64,000 nt of DNA from Vitellaria paradoxa (GCA_019916065.1 CM034240.1:21437894-21501893), one strand, 5' to 3'; counted from the first letter of the stretch, positions 12,181-23,636 are shown. Program-made: numbers and translations. Notes: generated by a model not told the origin, from the sequence alone.

Positions 12181-12414
12181 ATAGTTATTTCCTTAGGTAG
12201 TTTCCTTAATTTGTGTATTAGCATTCATGACCGAGTTTGATATGTTATCATATCTCCATGATCTTAGCTGGTTTTTTTCCTAGTTTATTAGAATTCCTAG
12301 TTTATTGGGAGAGACTGGTTCATTGATTTGAAGCTACCTCTCCTATATATACATATATTGTTTTGGTCATAATATATAGAAAAATATTCTGGTCTCTTTC
12401 CATGAAAATTCTCA

Positions 12415-13004
12415 TGGTATCAGAGCTTATTATTATTATTTTTTTTTTTTCAAAGTCGACATCGGCGTTCTTCTCCGTTGCCAATATACTCCTTCCTCGT
12501 CAGCGTCCATCTTCGATGCCATCAGACTTAACTTAAAGCAGCCTTCTCATCATTGGCAAGCCAGCATCGAAGCTCAACCATCATTGTCGATCCACATCGA
12601 CTAGGTATCGAAGCCCTCATCAACAAGTCTCATCGTTAGTTGAGGCTCTCATTGTGAAGCCCCACCATCATTATTGACTCAACATCTTAGTCGCCGAGAG
12701 TCGAAGTCGTCGTTCTCGAAGTCAAAGGCCATCGTCAATGGCCGTCACAATCACCGTCGTAGTCGTCGATCCATGTCGTCCTCGAAGTCAGAGACCATCG
12801 TCGATCTTCACTTGTCGTCACTACCATCATCGATCTTTGCTAGTCACAATCATGTCGTCGTTACTACTGTTATTGGCACATCATCATTGTCGACACCTCT
12901 GATCGCCATCATTGGCATTGAAACTTAGCTGTTGATCAAGCCAGCGACCGTTTGCCTTTCTCCAGTACATATCCTCAATCACCCCTTCCATCGTCAAATA
13001 TAGG
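12415..13004 (+). other. Primer-binding site and 5' leader of L2
   Basis: The PBS TGGTATCAGAGC (12415-12426) adjoins the LTR end. The leader is rich in TCGTCG/TCATCATTG repeats and includes an 84-codon open frame that I regard as non-coding. A poly-T run is at 12440-12450. Confidence 0.75.
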
Positions 13005-13870
13005 ATGGCCTCAAATCAGAGCACTATCTCTGATGCCACCTCTGGTAGTAGCCATGGCACCTCAGACAGCTTTACTTTTCCCATCATTGGACATAAATTG
13101 AATGATACCAATTGCATCCAATGGGCTAAAGTCTATGCGGATATTTATTTCTGGAAAAGGCAAAGATGATTATATCATTGGTGTTGCCAAACAACCTTGG
13201 AAAGAAGATGCCTCTTATTGAACATGGAACTTAGAAAATAACATGGTAATGTCGTGGTTAATCAACACCATGGAGAATGAAATTGGACAGAATTTCATGT
13301 TTTTTTATTCAGCGAAAGAAATTTGGGATCCTATCAAGGAAACCTATTTAGATAATGACGACGCCACTATGTTGCTGGAGATTAAGAGCAATCTCCATGA
13401 CTTGCGCCAAGGTGATTCCTTTTTTACCCAATGTTATAATGTCCTAACCCGTCTATGGCAACAATTAGATGTTTTTGAAGAGATAAATTGGGATTGTTCC
13501 AGAGATGCTATAAAGTATAGAAAATTTGTTGAAAGGGACAGAGTGTCAAAATTCCTACATGGCCTAAATGAAAATCTAGATGAAGTCTGTGGAAGAATAT
13601 TTGGAATGAGGCCTCTACCTTTTGTTAGAGAAGCTTTGAAGTACGAAGAGAGAAGAGTAGGAAAAAACTCATGATGGGAGATTCTAGCACTTCCAGCATC
13701 CTTACCAATGCAAAGAGCTCAGTACTTGCTACCTGAGGAGTACCCACCACAGGTGACAATTATATTTGTAGAGGGAGACCTTGGTGTGACCTCTACTGCA
13801 AAATAGGTCACACCAAAGAAACTTGTTGGAAGATTGATGGGAAGCCAGCAGATTGGAAGCCCTACAAATT
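13005..13870 (+). pseudogene. gag of L2 (copia)
   Basis: The start ATG at 13005 opens MASNQSTISDATSGSSHG. The frame shifts near 13150 and continues in the long frame 13243-13674 (ENEIGQNFMFFYSAKEIWD, UBN2-type capsid region). The zinc knuckle CDLYCKIGHTKETC is near 13786-13830; its spacing is CX3CX3HX4C instead of CX2CX4HX4C, and it is followed by KIDGKPADWKP. Gag forms the cytoplasmic particle in which reverse transcription occurs. The altered knuckle and frameshifts mark this copy as dead. Confidence 0.85.
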
Positions 13871-14059
13871 AACACAAGATAAGGAGTCTCATGGTCTTGC
13901 TGCTACTTCAGATGAAAAACACAACCTAGAAAATACCCCATTCAACGAAGAGCAAATTGACATGCTGCAAAAAATGTTCAGTAGTCTCCAATCCACTTCT
14001 TCCACTGTGAGCACTGGCTCAATTGCCCCAAAAGGTAGCTTTCTAAATTCTCAAAGTCA

Positions 14060-17013
14060 AAACTGAGCCACGGCAGTCCTAGATTGTTGACTTTGGAGCA
14101 TTTGACCACATGACGGGAAATGCATCTTTATTTCATCAATACAACCATTGTTTAGAAGATCATAAAGTTAGAATAGCTGATGGCACATTATCCACTGTGG
14201 CTGGTACTGGGTCAATTAACATTTCTAAGGCTGTCATATTAAAATCTGTGTTGTTTGTCCCTGATTAAACCTATAACCTTTTGTCTATTAGCAAGCTTAC
14301 TCAAGCTATGAATTGTGTTGCTAAGTTCTTACCCCACACATTGTGAATTTCAGGATTCGACTTCGGGAAAGACGATTGGCAATGCTAAGGAAAGTGAAGG
14401 GCTCTATCTTCTTAAGGGTGCTGAACAGTTTCCTAGTATGCACTTTGCAACCAGTTCAATTGTTGATGATGCTAGTACCATTATGTTATGGCATTGTAGA
14501 TTAGGTCATCCAAATTTTATGTATCTTCGAAAATTATTGCCCAATCTATTCATCAATAAAGATCCTAAAACTTTCTGGTATGAAACTTGCCAATTGTCTA
14601 AACATACTCGAAGTACATATCCAATTCAACCTTACAAATCATCTCATCCTTTTTTCATGATACGTAGTGACATTTGGGGGCATTCTCGGGTAAGCAACAT
14701 CTTTGGGGCTAGGTGGTTCATTACTTTTATTGATGATCACACTAGAACCACTTGGATTTTCCTTATGAAAGAAAAATCTGATGCTGGACCTGTATTAAAA
14801 AATTTTCACCCAATGATACAACCCAATTTCAAACCAACATTCAATATCTTTGGGGCTAGGTGGTTCATTACTTTTATTGATGATCACTCTAGAACCACTT
14901 AGATTTTCCTTATGAAAGAAAAATCTGATGCTGGACCTATATTAAAAAATTTTCACTCAATGATACAAACCCAATTTCAGACCAACATTCAAATCCTTCT
15001 TGGAAACTATTTTCTTGACCAATGGATTGTTCATTGTTCATCAAACTTCTTGCACAAACACCCCTCAACAAAATGGGATAGCTGGGGGAAAAAACCATCA
15101 TTTCCTTGAAGTAGCCCGTTCTATTATGTTCACCAGTAATGTACCTAAACACTTCTGGCCCGGGGGGGAGGATATTCTTACTGCTGCCTATCTAATATAC
15201 AGAATGCAATCAAAAGTTCTACAGTTCCAAACACCTCACCATATCCTTAATTAGTTCTTCTGTCAATCCAAACTTACCTCAACCTTGCCTTTAAAGGTGT
15301 TTGGTTGCACATCATTTGTACACTTACCACCTCACCAAGGAGTGAATTGGTTCAGAAAGCTCTCAAATGTATTTTTCTTGGCTATTCCTCTCACCAAGAG
15401 GGCTACAAGTGTTATTCTTCATCTACTCGAAAATTCCACAACACCATGAATGTCACCTTCTTTGAACATCAACCCTTTTACACCAAGCCTGATATTTAGG
15501 GGGAGACTTATCCTACTATTCAAATGGAATATCAAGCCTGGCAGACTCCATGCCCGAGTAACAACACCACTCAACCTATTATACCCATCCTGCCCGAAAC
15601 CTCAGCTATAAACAACCTGGACCCAAACGACACTCAACCCATACCTCAAGAGAAACCAAAAGGGAAATTCAAAGGGATTGTATACTCAAGGAAACGTAGG
15701 CTTCCAAAGGAGATAGATCACTTCACATATCTTGAGCAAAACCAAAAGTCACCCTCAAAGTCAAATTCAACTTCTCGGGGTAACACTAATTATTTTTCTG
15801 GAGATGACCTTGATTTACCTATTGCTAAAAGGAAAGGTGTTAGGTCCTACACCGATATCCTATCATTAATTTTGTGACAGATGAGAAGTTGTCACCTTCC
15901 TACAAGGCTTTTACCTCAAGCTTGATAGACGCTACTATCCCTTAATGCATACGAGAGGTTCTGAGACATCCTGATTAGAAGAAAGCAGTCCAAGAAGAAA
16001 TTTGGGCTCTTGAGAAGAATGGAATTTGGGTACTTGCAGAACTCCCTAATGGAAAGTGACCAGTGGGATGTAAATGGATCTTCAATGTAAAATACATGAC
16101 AGACGAGAATATTAATAGATATAAGGCTAGACTTGTGGCAAAGCGATTCACTCAGACATGTGAGATTGACTACCAAGAGATCTTTGCGTCGGTTGCAAAA
16201 CTAAACACTGTCCGAGTTCTCTTATCCTTGGTTGCTAACTTAGATTGGCCCCTCCACTAACTTGACATCATGAATGCCTTCCTCAATGGTGACTTAGAAG
16301 ATGAGGTATACATGGAAATCCCTCCTGGCCTTGAAAACTCTAGCAAAAATAATTATGTGTGTAGATTAAAGAAATCTTTGTATGACCTTAAACAATCTCC
16401 TAGGGCCTAGTTTGAAAGATTCCCCTTAGTAGTCAAGAAGTATGGGTACACTCACAGGCAATCAGATCATACCTTATTCATAAAAAAGTATGCTGAAGGT
16501 AAATCTGCTATACTTATTGTCTGTGTGAATGATATTACATTAACTAGTGATAATGAGGAAGAGATATATTATTTGAAGAGTATTCTAGTAAGGGAATTTG
16601 AGACCAAGGACATAGGTCCTCTAAAGTACTTCCTTGGAATGGAAATAGCTAGATCCAGAACTGGCATCTCTATATCCCAAAGGAATTATACACTTGTTCT
16701 TCTCAAAGAAACAAGCATGCTTGGCTGCAAATCAGTTGACACTCCTATGGAGTCTTCCAATAAACTTGATATGAAGGAAGGAGCCACACCTACTGATAAG
16801 GGAAGATATCAATGATTGGCAGGAAAATTAATTTATTTATCACACACATGATCAGATATTAGCTTCCCTATAAGTGCTGTAAGTCAATTCATGAATGATC
16901 CAACCACTGAGCACCTTGAAGTTTTACAGAATACTAGGATACCTGAAAGAGGATCTTGGAAAAGGACTATTTTTCAAAAAGGGAGATAACCGAGGTATAA
17001 AAGTCTACTTTGA
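14060..17013 (+). pseudogene. pol of L2 part 1: protease, integrase, reverse transcriptase, start of RNase H
   Basis: The protease site reads IVDFGAFDHMTG near 14083 (family: DSGAS). The pre-integrase LWHCRLGHPNF is near 14487 and integrase FITFIDDHTRTTWIFLMK near 14718. A 147-bp in-frame tandem duplication of integrase spans 14698-14991. RT runs from about 15990: GCKWIFNVKY near 16068 and [18 protein letters not shown] near 16260. The catalytic YVDD is replaced by CVND at 16522-16533, then DIGPLKYFLGMEIARSRTG follows. The frame is interrupted at 17013 by a LINE and resumes at 20408. Several in-frame stops are present. Confidence 0.88.
14698..14991 (+). repeat. 147-bp in-frame tandem duplication within integrase
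   Basis: Two adjacent near-identical copies start TCTTTGGGGCTAGGTGG at 14699 and 14846. Each encodes the 49-residue block beginning FGARWFITFIDDH. The second copy has a TAG at 14900-14902 where the first has TGG. Confidence 0.9.
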
Positions 17014-20000
17014 GCATAAAGAAGAAGATACTGCCTGGTCCTTTACTGGGGTATATGGCCCGGTAGACAAAGCATTAAAGAATGAGTTTCTTGAAGAAAT
17101 TGGGTTAGCAGTCTACAGATGGAATTAGCCATGGTGCTTGGGAGGTGACTTTAACATGGTCAGATATACTGTGGAAAAATGGGGTTGCACCAAAAGAACA
17201 AAGCAAATGAAAAGCTTTTCAGATTTTATAGAAGAATTACAATGCATCGACTTACCCCTCAATGGAAGCAAATTCACCTCGAGTAATAGTATCAGTAAGT
17301 CAAGGCTTGATAGATTTCTGGTTTCTTCTGAGTGGGAGGATTTATTTCCCACATTACTGCAAAAAACTCTTCCTAGGCTAATTTCCGACCATTTTCCCCT
17401 CATGTTGGACGGGGGAGGATTGAAAGGTGGTCCTAAACCTTTTCAATTTGAGAACATTTGGTTGCAGGTGGAAGGATTCAAGGAAATGGTTGCTCAGTGG
17501 TGGAATAGCTACAAAATTTATGGGTCTGCAAGCTACAGGTTTGACTCAGAAACTTAGAAACCTCAAAACAGACCTTAAGAAATGGAACTCAGAGGTCTTT
17601 GGAAGCATTGAACAACAGAAAATTCAACTGGAAAAAGAAATTCAGACCCTTGACTTGATGGATGAAGCTGGCAGCATCTCAGATCAAGGCAGACAACAGA
17701 GACAAGAAAAGATCCTGGGCTTAAACTAGATAACCAAAATGGAGGAGATTAGCTGGCGTCAGAAATCCAGAGTCCAATGGCTCAGAGAAGGGGATCGAAA
17801 CACCAAGTTCTTCCATAAAATGACATCTGCAAACAAAAGGAAGAACTGGATTGACAAACTGCAGGTCAACGGGGAGTTGACAGACGACCAAGGAGTGATT
17901 AAAAATAGCATTGTGGAATTCTACAAGAATTTGTTTACTGAAGAAGAAAAATGGAGGCCCAAGGTGAATGAAATGGAATTATCACATCTGAATTCTCAAT
18001 CTGCAGCAAGAATAGAAGGCCCTTTTGCTGAAACTGAGGTATATTCAGCACTTATGGGCCTAAATGGAGATAAGGCCCCTGGTCCAGATGGTTGGACTTT
18101 AGCATTCTTTCAACACTGCTGGAGTATATTAAAAGAGGATCTAATGTCTGTTTTTGCAGATTTCCACAAAAGATGCAGTTTTGGTCGCTGCATAAACTCC
18201 ACCTTTATTGCACTAGTCCCCAAGAAAAATGGCGCAGTAGAGATAAAGGACTACAGACCTATCAGCTTGGTGGGTGCAGTCTACAAGATTATTTCGAAGG
18301 TGCTTGCAAGCAGATTGAAACAGGTGCTAGAAAATCTTATCTCTGATTCTCAGCATGCTTTTGTGGGGGGAAGACAGATATTGGATGCTAATTTGATAGC
18401 CAATGAAATCTTGAACACCAGAATCAAAAGCAAGAAAACTGGATTAATTTGCAAGCTGGATTTAGAGAAGGCCTTCGATCATGTTAACTGGAACTTCCTA
18501 ATTTATTTGTTGAAAAGGATGGGCTTTGGAAATGGATGGTGCCAGTGGATAAAATGGTGCATCTCCACCGTTAGTTTCTCCATATTGATTAATGGCTCTC
18601 CTGAAGGCTTCTTTCCAGCATCTAGAGGACTAAGACAAGGTGACCCCCTATCACCTTTCCTCTTTATTTTAGTAATGGAAGTATTTAGCAGGATGATGCA
18701 AAATGCTGAAAAGGCAGACTTTATTGAAGGCTTCTCAGCTAGTCCAGCAATAACAACCTCAAAATATCTCATTTACTGTTTGCAGATGACTCCATAATCT
18801 TCTGTGGAGCAGATCCATTACAATTAGGCCATTTAAGGTGTATACTTTTGGGTTTTGAAGCTGTAACTGGGCTGAAAATAAACCTCAGTAAATCTGAGGT
18901 TTTGTCAGTGGGACAGTGCTCAGATCTGGAAGAATTAGCTGCTATTTTAGGTTGCAAAACAGGCTCTCTACCCACTATTTATTTGGGCATGCCATTGGGA
19001 GCCAAATTATCCTCCAAACTGATTTGGGAACCTATACTAGAAAGATGCAGGAAAAGGCTGGCTGAATGGAAAATCAATCACTTATCAGCTAGTGCAAGAA
19101 TCACCTTGATTAAAAGTGTTCTCTCTAGTCTTCCAACTTACTATTTCTCTCTATTTCTTGCCCCAATTTCTGTGTTAAAGGAGCTGGAGAAACTTCAGCG
19201 AAATTTTCTCTGGGGAAGAACTGAAGAAGTCTTCAAACACAATCTAGTGGACTGGAAAACTGTATGTAGGCCTATTCAATCGGGAGGAGCTGGAATAAGG
19301 AAGTTGAGGCTTTACAATGAAGCTCTGATGGGGAAATGGCTCTGGAGATTTGCCCAAGAAGACTCCAATCTATGGAAACGACTGATAGTTAATAAATATG
19401 GAGAGGAGAAGGGAGGCTGGCTTTCAGCTGAGGTTCCCAATACTTTCGGCACAAGCATATGGAAATGTATAAGAAGTATTTGGTACAATTTTAACAGCTG
19501 TATTTCATGGAAAGTGGGAAAGGGAGACAGATTACTGTTCTGGAATCACAAATGGTTGGAGATGGGCAGCATATCAGAGTTATTTCCTGACATTTATGCC
19601 ATCGCAGCAGATAAGAATGTCACAATCTCAAATTACAGCAAAAGGTTTGGACAGGGAAGAGTTTGGACTATCAAACTGCGAAGAAATATGAACGACTGGG
19701 AATTAGAGAGCTTTGGTTCTCTGATGGACCTTCTCTATTCTCTTCAGGTGGAAGACACAGTAGATGCAATGATATGGAAGCAGACACATCAGAATATCTT
19801 TACTGTGAAGTCTTTCTACCTTTCACTTCTCGGTGCTGAGAAGGAAAACTTTCCTTGGAAGAAACTATGGAAAACCTTGGTCCCCACAAAGATCATTTTC
19901 TTTTCCTGGTGTGCTGCAAAGGGGAGGATTCTTACCATGGATAATCTAAAACTTAGATGCGAAGAGTCAATTGACCACCTGTTCTTTCACTGCACATGGC

Positions 20001-20314
20001 CTTCTGAGCTGTGGAGTCTCATTCTCTCTTGCTTTGGAGTGCATATGTGCTTTCCCAAAGACCTAATGAGCTTTCTATTAACATGGTGGGGTCAACCATT
20101 GGGAAAAAGGAGAAGGAAGATATGGAATCTGGTACCTTTTTGCTTAATATGGCTGATCTGGAAGGAAAGAAATAGGAGGATCTTTGAAAACAGAGAGAGG
20201 ATTGTTTTGCGTGTCAAAAGCCTCTTCCTATCTTGTTTATATAGTTGGGTAGAAGAGGGAAGAGAGATTGATCTTTGTTCTTTTATGCAATTTGTTGCAA
20301 GTATGCAGTGAATA
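17014..20314 (+). pseudogene. LINE ORF2: endonuclease (partial), reverse transcriptase, zf-RVT
   Basis: This encodes the nicking endonuclease and reverse transcriptase of a non-LTR retrotransposon. The endonuclease C-terminal half shows GGDFNMV near 17141 and ISDHFPL near 17381. RT shows KAPGPDGW near 18070, DYRPISLVGAVYKIISKVLA near 18250, SRGLRQGDPLSPFLFI near 18620 and FADD at 18779-18790. The C-terminal part has YLGMPLGAKL and a zf-RVT-like end (CEESIDHLFFHCTW) that has lost the usual preceding cysteines. Lesions are stops at 17126-17128 and 17727-17729, and frameshifts between 17500 and 17560 and near 18745-18775. The stop is at 20309-20311. The long intact stretch suggests a relatively recent insertion. 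Confidence 0.93.
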
Positions 20315-20345
20315 GGGGAATTGTAATTTTTTCACTTTTCTTTTC

Positions 20346-20362
20346 AGCATCTCTTCGATGCT
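20346..20362 (+). other. 3'-UTR hairpin of the LINE
   Basis: A perfect 6-bp stem AGCATC/GATGCT with loop TCTTC lies about 30 bases before the A tail. Plant L1 lineages often carry a conserved 3' hairpin recognised by their own RT; this placement fits. Confidence 0.7.
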
Positions 20363-20407
20363 ATAAATAAAATTTACTTATCTTTTCTAAAAAAAAGTCT
20401 ACTTTGA

Positions 20408-20869
20408 TGCTGATTGGGTAGGATCTTTGACTGAAAGAAGATCTACCTCAAGCTATTGTACTTACGTATGGGGAAATCTTGTAACGTGGAGAAGTAAAAA
20501 AAAGTCAATCGTGGCTAGAAGCAGTGCTGAAGTCGAGTTTAGAGCTATGGCACATGGAATATGTGCAGGAATGTGGCTAAAAAGACTCCTTAATGAATTA
20601 AGGATTCCCTCTGATGGTCCTATAAAAATGAAGTGTGACAATCAAGTTGCAATCAGAATTGCGAAGAACCCGGTTCACCATGACAGGACCAAGTATATAG
20701 AGATTGATCGACAATTCATTAAGGAAATGATTGACCGGGAAGTTGTCCAATTGAAATATACTCCTTCAACTCAACAATTGCAGACATCTTCACTAAAGAT
20801 CTCAACCGTGATCAATCCAATTTTCTCCTCTCCAAGCTAGGAATGATAAGCATATACTGTCCAGCTTGA
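20408..20869 (+). pseudogene. pol of L2 part 2: RNase H C-terminal part
   Basis: It continues the copia frame broken by the LINE: DADWVGSLTERRSTSSYC, GNLVTWRSKKKS, ARSSAEVEFRAMAHGIC and KCDNQVAIRIAKNPVHHDR. One frameshift near 20790 separates it from the terminal IFTKDLN...SIYCPA* end at 20867-20869, just before the polypurine tract. Confidence 0.9.
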
Positions 20870-20876
20870 GGGGGAG

Positions 20877-21134
20877 TGTGGGATTTTGTGATTACTGTAA
20901 ATAGTTATTTCCTTAGATAGTTTCCTTAATTTGTGTATCAGCATTCATGACCGAGATTGATATGTTATCATATCTCTGTGATCTTAGCTGGTTTGTTTCC
21001 TAGTTTATTAGAATTCCTAGTTTATTGGGAGAGGTTGGCTCACTGATTTGAAGCTACCTCTCCTATATATACATGTATTGTTTTGGTCATAATATATAGA
21101 AAAATATTCTGGCCTTTCTCCATGAAATTTCTCA
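20877..21134 (+). repeat. 3' LTR of L2
   Basis: This 258-bp LTR (TGTGGGATTTTG...TTTCTCA) equals in length the two separated 5' LTR pieces added together. It is flanked on the right by the AAATA target duplication. Confidence 0.93.
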
Positions 21135-21252
21135 AAATATATGTCTTGTCCCACGTAAAAACTGTACCTTTATGTATGTTAAATCCTGACAAAGCTATCT
21201 TTGTGCTAAATATCTTGTATCAAGTGTATTCAATCATTGTTTTTTCTTGACA

Positions 21253-22179
21253 TGGTGTTATTGGTTGTGATATGCCTATAGTTTCTCCATCAAGTTCGTG
21301 TCCAATGGGTGCCGACTTTTGTTGCACGTTAGACCCTCATCCAGCCATTTCCGACATCATTTCGGTAGCACTTCAGCCATATTCCGGACAAACTCTGACG
21401 CTATTTCAACCATTTATTAGTGGCATTCCTGCAACTCTTTGGTGTCATTTCGACTATATTTTGGTGCCACTTACGACACTCCTGTGCTATTCCGGCGACA
21501 CTCAAGCATCATTTTGTCCAGCGACACTTAGGCAACATTCTGTCCATATTCTGGCGCACTCCAATTTCAATCTAGTCACATACAGATGCTACTCCGTGAC
21601 AGCAACCACATTTTTGCTACACTTCGACCAAGCTCCGGCAAGTCTTTGACATCTATTCTCGTTTATTTCAATGAAGATGTTGAATCTCTTCTGTCTTAGA
21701 GTTCATTGAAAGGGAGTATGTCAAATCACTTTAGAAATAATTTATCCAGAGGGAAAAGTCAATCCCTTCTTCTCGTGGTTCCAACAACTATTCATCTTTG
21801 GCAAAAGGATGAAAGATGTTAACTATAGATGATCCTAATTAATCAACTCTTCCACATTCCAAGAAGCGAAAAAGAGTACATATTTTCATTGTAGTACAGC
21901 AACAAGTCCTGCTATCATCGAACAACAAATTTCATAACCAGTCATCGAAATTGGCCAACAACGTCAACTTTAGACGGTCCCACCATTCTAGTTAACTATT
22001 CTAGATTTTGAGAAATCAACCGGAATCAACTACGTTTCTTCACGACCCAACAGCCTATTCATTGTAGTCTTGCCATTCAACAACCAATTTATTTACAATG
22101 TCTAACATATGGGAAACTTACTTGTAACAAGCTTAAAACATATGTGTGTATACGGTATATATGTTCCAGCTTGAGGGGG
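21253..22179 (+). other. Internal region of L1, non-autonomous
   Basis: It begins right after the 5' LTR end with TGGTGTTATTGG, a poor match to the Met-tRNA primer site. The 125-codon open frame 21272-21649 (repeated ACTCCGGC/TTCGGTAGC-like motifs) looks like leader sequence rather than a gene. The last 60 bases read like a copia C-terminus (YGIYVPA* followed by the purine tract at 22170-22179). No gag or pol domain is present. Confidence 0.6.
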
Positions 22180-22325
22180 TGTTTTCGAAATAAATGACTT
22201 GTCCCACATCAAAACTCTACCATTACGTATGTAATGGCTCCTATTATAAATAGTCATAGATAACACATCAAAATGTGCCAAGTATCCAGTGTCAAGCCTT
22301 TTCATTCAATCATTGTTTTTTGACA
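22180..22325 (+). repeat. 3' LTR of L1
   Basis: This 146-bp LTR starts TGTTTTCGAAATAA and ends TTTTTTGACA. A TATA-like TATAAATAG is at 22245-22253. The partner pieces are at 8040-8052 and 21140-21252. Confidence 0.75.
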
Positions 22326-22610
22326 ACCATGATATGCAGTTTTCCAACATTTTGGGTGAAGTTCTATCTTATAACTAATTTGTGTTAGCAAATTTTGTTT
22401 ATCTATATTCAAGTTCAAACAGTTGTATTTGCATAATATAATTTACTTCTTGTTGAAAGATGAAAATAAAATAACTATTTTTTTACGAAATACTTGCATA
22501 TATTTTAGAAAGACTTAATAAATTCCCCTTTTTGCATTGTTAGAATATTGAATGGTCTCCTATGCCTTTTCTGGAACTTCAAGGTTACCTTGCAGAAAAA
22601 TTTTGTGACA
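22326..22610. other. Probable residual intron 1 sequence
   Basis: AT-rich, no transposon signature. A short open stretch (PMPFLELQGYLAEKFCD, about 22558-22610) looks faintly exon-like but is too short to call. Confidence 0.35.
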
Positions 22611-22812
22611 TGAAAAAATAAAATAAAATAAGATTTAAAAAAAAAAAAGAGAAACACCTAATAGTTGTTCTCTATAGATTAAGCCACCCAAAGAAGCTTC
22701 TGCATTTATATTGGGTAAAGGAGTTTTGCAATTGCATAAAATACCTCATAAAACAAGACATGCAATAAGATATGACTAAGACACCAATAAAACTGCATCT
22801 TTAGTTTCTACA
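22611..22812 (-). repeat. 3' LTR of a minus-strand copia (copia M1)
   Basis: On the minus strand it starts TGTAGAAAC at 22812, preceded by the tract TTTGAGGGAAC. It is about 65-70% similar by eye to the LTR at 32479-32684. The left limit is approximate. Confidence 0.55.
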
Positions 22813-23400
22813 GTTCCCTCAAACTGAAGCTGATTAATTAACATCAGTTTGCTATCTAGATATTCATGCCGATCCTTGGTAAAAATATTAGCAAGGTGGT
22901 GCTAGCAAGCACACGAGGTAAAGCGATCTCACCATATTCACATATGTCTTGCAACTAACATAGCAATCTGCTTCAATGTATTTTGTATACTTTTGTAAAT
23001 ACAAGAACGGATGCAATTCAAATAGTACTAACACTTGTAGCATATAAATGTGTTGGAGTCTATATATGCATACCAAACTCTAGAAATGAAGATATTGCTA
23101 TAGTATCAACTTCTACTAAAGATAAAAATGTTTCTTACACTTCCAAGAAACAAATGAATACTTGAGAAACATGTGCCAACCAGTTGTAGAGCAAAGAGTA
23201 TCAGGCAACTAGCCCTTCCAGAATTAGCATAGGCTTGTAACTAGGTAGAAGATTAAGAAGTAATGAATAGTCCCCTTGAGATGGTACCATGAAGATATCA
23301 AATGATATGATGAACTGCAGTTTGTAGTAAGATGAGCAACAAACTCCTGATGCAATAAAATATGTCATGTTTCCCACATCTTGCATCCTGAAGCGGAAGG
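22813..23400 (-). pseudogene. RNase H end of copia M1
   Basis: The minus strand carries, with many frameshifts, the copia RNase H order. A VHHII..YLHGTISRGLF-like block is near 23330, DTL-STTGWHMFLKYSFVSWKCKK near 23170, and TKYIEADCY near 22970. The polypurine tract and LTR follow. The rest of pol lies beyond the TRIM/hAT insertions, near 31335-31420. Confidence 0.65.
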
Positions 23401-23631
23401 CAAAAAACTTGTGAAAAATCCTTCAAGTTCTAGTACAAATTATTAGTTCTCTCTCCATATTATGCATACTTGTCTCCTCAAAAGTCATTTTGTTTTTTTT
23501 TTTTTTTTTCAAATTTAATATTTCCCCTGATGGGTACTACATCACTAACCTTGAAATAGTAAATATGTGATGTCCTTTCTTATTATAATTTTGGAGGTCA
23601 AGGGTATGATGGTGCCAATAACATGCTAGGA
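23401..23631. other. Unassigned stretch before the TRIM element
   Basis: Contains an 18-base T run near 23490-23510. No coding signal. Confidence 0.4.
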
Positions 23632-23636
23632 GAATG

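Larger units (their letters stand above)
17014..20392 (+). mobile_element. 5'-truncated plant L1-type LINE inserted in the RNase H of L2
   Basis: The 15-base target-site duplication AAAAGTCTACTTTGA flanks it (16999-17013 and 20393-20407, the left A-run being ambiguous with the tail). The insertion splits the copia VYFDADW motif. The LINE starts inside its endonuclease domain and ends with a short A tail, as expected of target-primed reverse transcription. At about 3.4 kb it is roughly half of a full plant L1. Confidence 0.95.
8053..21134 (+). mobile_element. L2: Ty1/copia element inserted in the 5' LTR of L1
   Basis: The target-site duplication is AAATA (8048-8052 and 21135-21139). The 3' LTR is 20877-21134, 258 bp. 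The 5' LTR is split by L3 into 8053-8081 (29 bp) and 12186-12414 (229 bp), together also 258 bp. Both LTRs start TGTGGGATTTT and end ATTCTCA/TTTCTCA. The primer-binding site TGGTATCAGAGC is 12415-12426 and the polypurine tract CTTGAGGGGGAG ends at 20876. Without its two insertions the element is about 5.6 kb, a normal copia length. Coding parts are listed separately. Confidence 0.92.
8040..22325 (+). mobile_element. L1: internally deleted copia-like LTR element, outermost layer of the nest
   Basis: The 3' LTR is 22180-22325 (TGTTTTCG...TTGACA), directly preceded by the tract CTTGAGGGGG. The 5' LTR is split by a later insertion into 8040-8052 and 21140-21252. The pieces align with the 3' LTR (shared GACTTGTCCCACA/GTCTTGTCCCACG and TTCAATCATTGTTTTTT). 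About 25 bases around the TATA region are missing from the 5' copy. The own internal region is only about 930 bp (21253-22179), with a leader and a copia-like C-terminal end but no pol, so it is non-autonomous. No clear target-site duplication is visible, fitting an old insertion. Confidence 0.7.

Noticed and set aside
17138..20311. Whether the LINE could be active
   Set aside because: It is 5'-truncated, has two stops and two frameshifts and lacks the zf-RVT cysteines.
21272..21649. A 125-codon open frame in the L1 interior
   Set aside because: Composition and position match a retrotransposon leader, with repeated CCGGC/TTCGGT motifs and no recognisable domain.
22558..22610. Possible small exon (LELQGYLAEKFCD) in intron 1
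   Set aside because: Too short, no convincing donor, and the exons at 7601 and 33475 already join in phase without it.
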